NCBI GenBank assembly: GCA_963836775.1
Contig: CAWIKR010000003.1
Location: 434,001-498,000, forward strand
Source of the DNA: DASQPR01 sp963836775
GTDB lineage: Bacteria > Actinomycetota > Actinomycetes > Mycobacteriales > Micromonosporaceae
Length of the DNA stretch: 64,000 bases
Direction of reading: 5' to 3'
The translations under genes and the position numbers were made by a program. The notes under the pieces were generated by a model. The model was not told where the DNA came from, did not search any database, and saw nothing but the letters and a program-made list of their open reading frames with translations. Below, piece by piece: positions 51,925 to 59,263 of the stretch (within the stretch, counting starts at the first letter, position 1; every line of letters starts with the position of its first letter).

Positions 51925-52021
51925 GAGTGCCTACATCGCAATGATGACGCCACCGGTGATCAGCACCGGGGATGATCGGGAACCGCCATCGTGGGCGACG
52001 CGCTCGTGACCGGTTCGTCCC

Positions 52022-52027
52022 TAGCGT
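52022..52027 (+). promoter_or_regulatory. -10 box of the ABC transporter operon
   Basis: TAGCGT lies eight bases before the ATG at 52036. No ribosome-binding sequence is present, so a leaderless or one-base-leader mRNA is likely. Confidence 0.45.
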
Positions 52028-52035
52028 CGGCGTCC

Positions 52036-52707
52036 ATGACGACACCTTTGATCGAATTGAACGGCGTCACCAAGCAGTACGGCGACGGCCTGGCCGCGCT
52101 CGATGACCTGACCGTGGCGGTGCATCCAGGCGAGGCCGTGGCTGTGCTCGGACCCTCTGGCAGCGGCAAGTCGACACTGCTCAATCTGGTCGCCGGGCTG
52201 GACCGGCCGAGCACCGGGACGGTGACCGTCGACGGCGTACGCGTGGACCGGCTCTCCGAAGCCGCCTCGGCGCTCTACCGGCGGCAGCGGATCGGCATCG
52301 TCTTCCAGTTCTTCAACCTGCTCGACGACCTGACCGTTCTGGACAACGTGCTGCTGCCGGCCCAGCTGGCCGGCATGCCGCGCAAGCGGGCCCGAGCCCG
52401 AGCCGACGAGCTGCTGAGCTACCTCGGCATCGACCGCCATGCGCGTGCCTTTCCCGGGCGCCTCTCCGGCGGCGAGCGGCAGCGGGTTGCCGTGGCCCGG
52501 GCGCTGATGAACCGGCCGCCGCTGCTGCTGGCCGATGAGCCGACCGGAGCGCTGGACACCGCGTCCGGTCAGGAGGTGCGCAAGCTGCTCACCGAGCTCA
52601 ACCGGGATGGTCAGACGGTGCTGCTGGTCACGCACGACCTGGCGCTCGCCGAGTCGTGCGCGACCCGGACCATCGAGCTGGTCGACGGCCGGATGGTGAC
52701 GGCATGA
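52036..52707 (+). CDS. MacB/LolD-type ABC transporter ATPase
   Basis: A 223-residue ATPase. Walker A is GPSGSGKST, the Q-loop region is VFQFFNLLDDLTV, the signature LSGGERQRVAVARAL and Walker B LLLADEPTGALD. It is coupled to the FtsX-like permease by a four-base overlap (ATGA). It is divergent from the two-component genes, the layout typical of antibiotic- or envelope-stress-responsive systems. Confidence 0.93.
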   Translation: MTTPLIELNGVTKQYGDGLAALDDLTVAVHPGEAVAVLGPSGSGKSTLLNLVAGLDRPSTGTVTVDGVRVDRLSEAASALYRRQRIGIVFQFFNLLDDLTVLDNVLLPAQLAGMPRKRARARADELLSYLGIDRHARAFPGRLSGGERQRVAVARALMNRPPLLLADEPTGALDTASGQEVRKLLTELNRDGQTVLLVTHDLALAESCATRTIELVDGRMVTA

Positions 52708-55184
52708 CCAGCGACATGGCGGTCCGCGAACCGGTACGCGATCCGGATGTGGGTCGCGGCAGTGGTGGCGGGCTTGGCCGGATTGTCCGGTCCGGGGTTG
52801 GCCGGCGCCGCGTGCAGACCGTGGTGATGACACTCACGACCCTCCTTGCCGTGACCGCGTCGGTGCTGGCGGCCGGGCTGGTAGTGGCCTCGTCGGCGCC
52901 GTTCCAGCACTCGTTCAACCGGCAGCGGGGCGCGCACCTGGCGGCCGCGTTTGACTCGGCCACCGTCACCGAAACACAGGCGGCGGCGACCGCGCACGCG
53001 AGCGGAGTCACGGTCGCGACCGGTCCGTTCGCCACCGTCACGCTGCAGCCCCGGACCGCCGGCCGGTCGAGCGGTGCGGGCACACCCGGTGCCCCCGAGC
53101 TGCCGGTCGGCGTGGACCTGCCGTCGGCCACCATCGTCGGACGCGCCAGCGCCGGAGGAGACCTGGACCGGCTGGACATCATCGAGGGCCGCTGGCCCAC
53201 CAAATCCGGAGAGATCGTCTGGGCCGACGGCACCATGCCGGTCCAGGTGGGCGACCGATTGACGTTCCCGTCGGCTCCGGGCAGCCCGACCCTGACGGTG
53301 GTCGGCCTCGCTCGGTCGATCGGGAAGACCGCCGAGGCGTGGGCGCTGCCGTCGCAGGTGACTGCGATGCGCGGACCGGGCGTCATCTCCGGCATTCAGA
53401 TGCTCTACCGGTTCGCTCACGCGACCACCGATGATGACATCGCCGCGGATCGCGCCGTGATCGCCGCTGCCGTTCCCGCCGGTGGCCTGGCCGGAACGTC
53501 GTCCTACTTGACGGTCAAGCAGGGTGCCGAACGCACCGCGGCCACCTTCGCGCCGTTTGTTATCGCGTTCGGCGTGCTCGGGCTGGCGATGTCGGTGCTG
53601 ATCATCGGCATCGTCGTCAGTGGGGCGGTCAGCTCATCGACCCGGCGGATCGGGATCCTGAAGTCGATCGGGTTCACTCCGTCACAGGTGGCGCGGGCGT
53701 ACGTGGCCCAGGCGCTGATCCCATCGGTCATCGGCGCCGGGCTGGGCGTGCTGCTGGGCAACCTGGCGGCGATTCCGGTGCTGCGCGACGAGGGTGATGC
53801 CTTCGGCACCGGCGTCGGTGGGCTCGCGCCATGGGTGTCGGTGGTCGTCCCGATCGGTGCGCTGTTGCTGGTCGCGTTGGCGGCGCTCGTCCCGGCACTG
53901 CGGGCGGCCCGGTTGCGGACGGTGGATGCGATCGCGGTCGGGCGTACGCCGGCCGCTGGGCGGGGTCGCCGCGTTCGGGAGTTCCTCGGGCGGCTGCCGC
54001 TGGCGCGGTCCCTGAGCCTGGGACTCGGCAGCCCGTTCGCCCGGCCGGCCCGGTCCGTGACGATCGCGGTCGCGGTGATGCTGGGCGCGCTCGGCGTCAC
54101 CTTCGGCACCGGCCTGGCCGCCTCGCTCGCCGGCATCCAGCACGGGCTCAACCAGCGCGAAGCCGGCGATGTCGTGGTGTATACGCAGATCCCGCCACAG
54201 GGCGCGGGACCGGGACCGGTGAAGATCGGGCCGGGACCGGACCGGGAGCCGCCGGCGACCGACATGGCGGCGGTCCGCGCCGCGATCCAGGCGGCGCCGG
54301 GCACCGAGCATTACTTCGGAACCGACCGGACCGAGGTCAATGTCGCCGGGCTGTCCGGGTCGACGCAGGTCGTCACGTTCAGCGGCGACGGGTCCTGGGG
54401 GCGTTACCAGATGATCGACGGCCGATGGTTCGCCGGACCCGGCGAGGCCGTGGTGCCGACCGGTTTCCTGCGCGCGGCCGGCGTACGCATCGGCGACAGC
54501 GTCACCCTCAACGCGGACGGTCACAGCGCCACCGTGAAGATCGTCGGTGAGGTGCTGGATCTCAGCAACAACGGGCAGTCGGTCATCACGGATGCCGGGT
54601 CGCTGGCATCCTTCGGCGACCAGGCGACCGACGCTCCGGTCGAGTTCCACATCGGGCTCAAGCCCGGCACCAACGTCAAGACCTACGTAGATCAGCTCAA
54701 CAAGACATTGCAGTCGCTGAACGCCCAGGCCGACGTCAACACCGGGGAGATCAGCAGCATCGTGGTGGCGATGGACAGCCTCGCCGGGATCCTGACGATT
54801 CTGCTGGTCACGGTCGCTGGACTCGGGGTGCTGAACACGGTGGTGCTGGACACTCGGGAACGCGTACACGATCTTGGGGTGTTCAAAGCTCTCGGGATGT
54901 CGCCACGGCAGACCGTGGCGATGGTGCTGACGTCGGTCGGCGGTATCGGACTCGTTGCCGGTCTGGTCGGCGTGCCGGCCGGGATTCTGCTACACAACTG
55001 GGTGCTGCCGACGATGGGCCGGGCCGCGGGCACCCGCATCCCGCAGGTCGACATCGACGTCTACCACCTCGCGGTGTTGCTGCCATTGGCGTTCGGCGGC
55101 CTGATCATCGCCATTGCCGGCGCGCTGTTGCCAGCCGGGTGGGCGGCGCGGACCAGCACCACGAAGGCGCTGCGGACGGAGTGA
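52704..55184 (+). CDS. FtsX/MacB-type ABC transporter permease
   Basis: An 826-residue permease with two FtsX cores (about 270-420 and 700-820) and two large extracytoplasmic domains (about 65-265 and 480-690). The FtsX-type coupling motifs are RIGILKSIGFTPSQV and HDLGVFKALGMSPRQT. Mechanotransmission-type export or lipid extraction is typical of the superfamily. Start at the overlapping ATG 52704. Substrate unknown; likely induced by the adjacent two-component system. Confidence 0.9.
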   Translation: MTSDMAVREPVRDPDVGRGSGGGLGRIVRSGVGRRRVQTVVMTLTTLLAVTASVLAAGLVVASSAPFQHSFNRQRGAHLAAAFDSATVTETQAAATAHASGVTVATGPFATVTLQPRTAGRSSGAGTPGAPELPVGVDLPSATIVGRASAGGDLDRLDIIEGRWPTKSGEIVWADGTMPVQVGDRLTFPSAPGSPTLTVVGLARSIGKTAEAWALPSQVTAMRGPGVISGIQMLYRFAHATTDDDIAADRAVIAAAVPAGGLAGTSSYLTVKQGAERTAATFAPFVIAFGVLGLAMSVLIIGIVVSGAVSSSTRRIGILKSIGFTPSQVARAYVAQALIPSVIGAGLGVLLGNLAAIPVLRDEGDAFGTGVGGLAPWVSVVVPIGALLLVALAALVPALRAARLRTVDAIAVGRTPAAGRGRRVREFLGRLPLARSLSLGLGSPFARPARSVTIAVAVMLGALGVTFGTGLAASLAGIQHGLNQREAGDVVVYTQIPPQGAGPGPVKIGPGPDREPPATDMAAVRAAIQAAPGTEHYFGTDRTEVNVAGLSGSTQVVTFSGDGSWGRYQMIDGRWFAGPGEAVVPTGFLRAAGVRIGDSVTLNADGHSATVKIVGEVLDLSNNGQSVITDAGSLASFGDQATDAPVEFHIGLKPGTNVKTYVDQLNKTLQSLNAQADVNTGEISSIVVAMDSLAGILTILLVTVAGLGVLNTVVLDTRERVHDLGVFKALGMSPRQTVAMVLTSVGGIGLVAGLVGVPAGILLHNWVLPTMGRAAGTRIPQVDIDVYHLAVLLPLAFGGLIIAIAGALLPAGWAARTSTTKALRTE

Positions 55185-55274
55185 CGCGACGCCACCTCGC
55201 CACGATCTCCGCGTGGCGAGGTGGCGGCTCGCCGTGGTCCTTCTTCCTCCGCAGCGGTACGCACACCGGCCCTT

Positions 55275-55580
55275 GCTTGCTCTGATAACCGGTAGGTATG
55301 GGTCCAGTTCAGCCCGGGGTGCGGCGGTGCTTGCTCTGATAACGGGTAGGTATGGGTGCAGTTCGGCCCGGGGTGCGCTTGCGCTGATAACTGGTACGTA
55401 TAGGTGTATTTCAGCTCGAGTGCGGCGGTGCTTGCGCTGATAACGGGTAGGTATGGGTGCAGTTCAGCCCGGGGTGCGCTTGCTCTGATAACTGGTACGT
55501 ATAGGTGCAGTTCAGCCCGAATGCGGCGGTGCTTGCTCGAATCACGTGTACGTATGGGTGCAGTTCAGCCCCCCGAGTGA
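55275..55580. repeat. Six tandem repeats alternating 53 and 48 bp
   Basis: Units start at 55275, 55329, 55377, 55430, 55478 and 55531 (each with GCTTGC and CTGATAAC or a close variant), giving spacings of 54, 48, 53, 48 and 53. The core TGATAAC, then GGTASGTATRGGT, then CAGTTCAGCCC is shared by nearly all units. The 5-base difference is a GCGGT insertion before alternate units, so a 101-bp pair is the higher-order unit. No unique spacers are present, and no coding gene is supported. Confidence 0.85.
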
Positions 55581-55607
55581 TCGCGATGAGTGGCACCTGA
55601 GGGTCGG

Positions 55608-55680
55608 GATCGGCTTTTGTGGACGCTCAATGCTGTCATTTGCCTCCGGGGACAGCAGGCAGAGTCCACAAGAGCCGATC
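55608..55680. repeat. Two-tier long hairpin
   Basis: GATCGGCTTTTGTGGAC (55608-55624) pairs with 55664-55680 with one G-T-type mismatch over 17 bases. Inside, TGCTGTC (55631-55637) pairs with GACAGCA (55651-55657). The two stems enclose a 13-base loop. It follows directly after the alternating repeats. Confidence 0.75.
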
Positions 55681-55690
55681 GCGGCCGGAA

Positions 55691-55835
55691 GATCGCGACG
55701 TCCGTGATCTGAGGGCTGTGTCCGGGCGCGTGATCGCGACGATCGCGGAGCCATGGCTGCGAAACGGCTGGTGCGAGAGCCGTGCGCCCGCGGACGTCGC
55801 GATCATGCTGCCGTCACTCCGCGGACGTCGCGATC
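55691..55835. repeat. Repeats built on the palindrome GCGACGTCGC
   Basis: CCGCGGACGTCGCGATC occurs at 55788-55804 and 55819-55835, 31 bases apart, with an inverted copy GATCGCGACGTCCG at 55691-55704. The central GACGTC/GCGACGTCGC theme recurs in the minisatellite that follows. Small hairpins CCGACAaTGTCGG (55934-55946) and GGCCC/GGGCC (55952-55967) lie just downstream. Confidence 0.6.
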
Positions 55836-55983
55836 TTGACGAGCCGGCGGCATCTCCACGGATGTGTGCGGCCCAAGGAATCACGAACGCGACAAATTGG
55901 ATCCCTGGCGGCACCTTGGCGAACTAACTGTCTCCGACAATGTCGGCAAACGGCCCCAATAAGGGCCTCCCGCAGACAATGTC

Positions 55984-56378
55984 GCCGTGACCGAGCCGCG
56001 CGACGTCGCGGTGGCAACGCGTGCAACGTTGCCGTGACGAGGGATGCGCGACGTTGCCGTGACGGGCGGCACCGCGACGTTGCCGTGACGAGGGTGCGCG
56101 ACGTCGCCGTGACGGGCGGCACCGCGACGGCGCCGTGACGAGGGTGCGCGACGTCGCCGCGACAGGCGGCACCGCGACGGCGCCGTGAGAGGCGGCACCG
56201 CGACGGCGTCGTGACGAGGGTCCGCGACGGCGCCGTGACGGGCGGCACCGCGACGGCGCCGTGACGAGGGTCCGCGACGTCGCCGTGACGAGGGTGTGCG
56301 ACGTCGCCGCGACAGGCGGCACCGCGGACGTTTGTCGTGATAGGGCCCGCGACATTGCCGTGGAAGGGGCGCGCGACC
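55984..56378. repeat. GC-rich minisatellite of about 15 units, two unit types
   Basis: Unit A is GCCGTGACGAGGGTGCGCGA then CGTC (24 bp); unit B is GCCGTGACGGGCGGCACCGC then GACGGC (26 bp). They alternate in a partly regular order from 56031, with degenerate units at both ends. Many junctions create the palindrome GCGACGTCGC. Open frames cross it on both strands, but no start or product is credible. Confidence 0.85.
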
Positions 56379-56465
56379 CGGCCGAAACGAGCGCTCATCC
56401 ACGGTGCGCAGTGCAAGCGGGCGCCCGGACGCAAAGCGCCCGCCAACCAGCTCCAAGATCCAAGA

Positions 56466-56519
56466 GTTGTCGGGAAACTGCGAGCTTATGTTCCATTTGT
56501 CGCGCAGTTTGCCGACAAC
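56466..56519. repeat. 17-bp hairpin
   Basis: GTTGTCGGGAAACTGCG (56466-56482) and CGCAGTTTGCCGACAAC (56503-56519) are complementary at 16 of 17 positions around a 20-base loop. It lies between the minisatellite and the next short repeat. Confidence 0.75.
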
Positions 56520-56528
56520 ATTCTGATC

Positions 56529-56607
56529 ACCGCCCGAGCGCGTGAGACACCGCCCGAGCGCTCAAGAACCGCCCGAGCGCGTGAGACACCGCCCGAGCGC
56601 ACAAGCC
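56529..56607. repeat. Four 19-20 bp tandem repeats
   Basis: ACCGCCCGAGCGC begins at 56529, 56549, 56568 and 56588, with tails GTGAGAC, TCAAGA, GTGAGAC and ACAAGCC. Degenerate relatives (GCGCCCGCGAGCAA) continue to about 56645. The rest of the interval to 56855 shows only the ribosome site of the next gene. Confidence 0.8.
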
Positions 56608-56855
56608 ATGTGCCTGCGAGCAAGACAAGCGCCCGCGAGCAACCGGAAACGGCGCACGGTGCGCGAAGCAAACAGCAGCCAAGGACGTCCGGACATATCG
56701 CCACTTTGCCCTGCAATTACGGGCAAGCGACCGCGACGACGGGGCCGACGAATCAACTAATTGAACGGCAAGTATGCTGTCAGGCGTTCGAGATCTTGGC
56801 AGGCCACGGTCGGTGCGCTCGACGGTCACTGCCGGACACGGGGGGAGAGTCAGCA

Positions 56856-58985
56856 GTGTTTGCTCGGATTGGACGGATGGTCGTGCGGCACCCGATCTGG
56901 GTGATCGTCGCCTGGATCGTGGTCGCTGCCGGAGTAATCGGATTTGCGCCGAAACTCACCGCCACGACCGACGAGGCGCAGTTCCTGCCCACGCATTACG
57001 AGTCGATCCAGGCGGCGCAGCTGCAGCAGAAGGCGTTCCCGCAGGCCGCCTCGCCGGCTGCCCTGATCGTGTTCGAGCGCACTGACGGCGGCAAGCTCAC
57101 CGACGCGGACTCGGCCAAGGTCTCCGAAATCGCCAGCAGCCTGTCGGCGAAGCAGATCCAGAACGTCACCGCGGTCGTCGCTACTCCGGCATCGCCGAAC
57201 AAGCTGATCCAGGTGATCGCGGTGCAGATGCCGCAGCAGGCATCGGCTAGTGATACCCGGCAGACCGATGCCGTCCAGGGTCTACGCGACGTGTTGCCGT
57301 CCCAGCTGAGCGGCACCGATCTGAAGGCAGGCACCACCGGCAACGCGGCACAGGCGCTGGACTCGCAGAAGTCCGGCAACCGCGCCGACGCCATCATTGC
57401 GATAGCGACCGTCGGCCTGATCCTGGTTCTGCTGCTGGTCATCTTCCGCAGCCCGATCATCGCGCTGCTCCCGATCATCGTGATCGGCGTTGTGTCCCAG
57501 ATCGCGAACGGCCTGATCGCCTGGGCCAGCAAGGCATTCGACCTGAAGACCGACAGCTCGGTCAGTGCCATGCTGATCGTGGTGCTGTTCGGTGTCGGCA
57601 CCGATTACATCCTGTTCCTGATGTTCCGATACCGCGAACGCCTGCGCGCCGGCGAGGACCCGAAGACCGCGATGATCAGCGCCGTGACCCGGGTGGGTGA
57701 GGCGATCGCCTCGGCCGCCGGGGCCGTCATCATCGCGTTCCTGGCGCTGACGCTGTCGACGCTGGGCCTGTTCAAGTCGCTCGGCCCGGCGCTGGCGATC
57801 GCGGTCGCCACCACGCTGGTCGCCGGCCTGACCCTGATCCCGGCGATCGTGTCGCTGCTCGGCACCAAGGTGTTCTGGCCGTCCAAGGCGTGGAAGAACG
57901 AGCCCAAGGGCGCCCGCTTCGCCGCGATCGGCAAGTCGCTGGGTCGGCGCCCCGCGCTCTTCGCCGGCGTCTCGGGCGGGATCCTGGTGATCCTGGCGAT
58001 CTTCGCGCTCAGCTTCAACCCGACCTTCGACCTCGGCGGCGGCTCGACGCAGAAGTCGTCAGAGTCGGTGGTCTGGCAGAACGAACTGCTCAAGGGTCTT
58101 CCGGCCGGTGCCACCGAGCCGTCCGACGTCTACCTCAAGTCGTCCACCCCGCTGACCGATGAGCAGCTTTCCGCGTACCAGCAAAAGCTCGCGGCGGTGC
58201 CGGGCGTCGGCCAGGTCGCGCCGGCGAAGCTGTCGGCCGACAAGACGGTCGCCGATTTCCAGGTCGAGCTCGCCAGCAGCCCGCAGTCCGATGCGGCGAT
58301 CAACACGGTCAAGGGCCCGCTGCGTACCACCGCTCACGACGCCGCCCCGGACGGCGCGCAAGCCTTCGTCGGCGGTATCACGTCGATCTTTGTCGACATC
58401 AAGGCGGCGACGAACCACGACTACCTCGTGGTGTTCCCGGTAGCCGCGTTGCTGATCATGGTGATCCTCGGATTCCTGCTGCGCTCGCTGGTGGCGCCGT
58501 TCTACCTGATGCTCACTGTCGGGCTCGGGTTCGCCGCCACTCTCGGCGCGACGGTGTTGCTGTTCCAGCACATCAAGGGCCAGTCCGGCCTGATCTTCAT
58601 ACTGCCGGTGATCATGTATTTGTTCGTGGTGGCACTCGGCACCGACTACAACATCCTGATGGTGGCGCGGCTGCGCGAAGAGGCCCAGGAGGGTCGCTCG
58701 CCGCGGGAGGCGGCGGCAATGGCGGTACGCCACGCCGGCCCGACCGTGGCGGCGGCCGGTCTGATCCTGGCCGGCTCGTTCGGCTCGCTGATCCTGGCCG
58801 GCAACAGCCTGTTGAGCCAGATGGGCTTCGCCATTTCGTTCGGCATCGCGGTGGTGGCGTTCGTGATGGCGATGTTCCTGACGCCGGCCCTGACCGCGCT
58901 GATCGGTCACGCGGCCTGGTGGCCGGGGCACGCCGACGCGGTCCGCGAGTCCACACCGGAGCGCGAACTGGTCTCCGCCGACTGA
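56856..58985 (+). CDS. MmpL/RND-family transporter
   Basis: A 709-residue MMPL-type exporter with twelve helices in two halves and two large extracytoplasmic loops (about 35-170 and 390-520). Helix 4 and 10 motifs are LFGVGTDYILFLMFRYRE and VALGTDYNILMVARLREE, holding the Asp-Tyr pairs of the proton relay. GTG at 56856 follows GGGGGAGAG with good spacing; the long in-frame upstream reading passes through repeats and is not coding. Actinobacterial relatives export lipids, siderophores or dyes. Substrate unknown. Confidence 0.92.
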   Translation: MFARIGRMVVRHPIWVIVAWIVVAAGVIGFAPKLTATTDEAQFLPTHYESIQAAQLQQKAFPQAASPAALIVFERTDGGKLTDADSAKVSEIASSLSAKQIQNVTAVVATPASPNKLIQVIAVQMPQQASASDTRQTDAVQGLRDVLPSQLSGTDLKAGTTGNAAQALDSQKSGNRADAIIAIATVGLILVLLLVIFRSPIIALLPIIVIGVVSQIANGLIAWASKAFDLKTDSSVSAMLIVVLFGVGTDYILFLMFRYRERLRAGEDPKTAMISAVTRVGEAIASAAGAVIIAFLALTLSTLGLFKSLGPALAIAVATTLVAGLTLIPAIVSLLGTKVFWPSKAWKNEPKGARFAAIGKSLGRRPALFAGVSGGILVILAIFALSFNPTFDLGGGSTQKSSESVVWQNELLKGLPAGATEPSDVYLKSSTPLTDEQLSAYQQKLAAVPGVGQVAPAKLSADKTVADFQVELASSPQSDAAINTVKGPLRTTAHDAAPDGAQAFVGGITSIFVDIKAATNHDYLVVFPVAALLIMVILGFLLRSLVAPFYLMLTVGLGFAATLGATVLLFQHIKGQSGLIFILPVIMYLFVVALGTDYNILMVARLREEAQEGRSPREAAAMAVRHAGPTVAAAGLILAGSFGSLILAGNSLLSQMGFAISFGIAVVAFVMAMFLTPALTALIGHAAWWPGHADAVRESTPERELVSAD

Positions 58986-58990
58986 TCGAG

Positions 58991-59036
58991 TCACGCGACA
59001 GCGGCCGTCCGGCTACGGGCGGCCGCTGCTGCGTGA
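58991..59036 (+). terminator. Strong terminator after the MmpL-type gene
   Basis: CAGCGGCCGTCCG (58999-59011) pairs with CGGGCGGCCGCTG (59016-59028) around GCTA with one mismatch, and TCACGC/GCGTGA (58991-58996, 59031-59036) extends it. It begins six bases after the stop. Confidence 0.75.
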
Positions 59037-59263
59037 CCGGGCAACGTGGCCGAACTCACCCGTCTCGGGTGAAGCGGGCGTGACGCGAGCCACGCCGGTC
59101 AGATGGGCGTACGTTGACGTTGGAGAGTTCCTACAACCTTTATTGTCGCCCAGTGGCGGCTTTGGCGGTTTCCTTACTGCACGGTCGCCACGAAGGTTGT
59201 TGATCGGGACCCCTCCATGGGGGCATCTCAGTTTGTCGTTGTACGAGCCTGGAGGCTTGCTCG

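Noticed and set aside
53682..54869. 395-codon minus-strand frame inside the FtsX-type permease
   Set aside because: Antisense shadow rich in His/Arg/Gln; the plus strand carries a complete permease.
55411..55754. Small minus-strand peptides with GLNCTHTY-type repeats
   Set aside because: The peptide repeat follows from the DNA repeat, with no start signal or conserved length; not treated as a gene.
55275..56607. CRISPR-like array
   Set aside because: Repeats are contiguous variants of each other without unique spacers of constant length, and no cas gene is near.
56337..56855. 173-codon N-terminal extension of the MmpL-type protein
   Set aside because: It crosses the minisatellite and short repeats. 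GTG at 56856 has a good ribosome site and starts at the first membrane helix.
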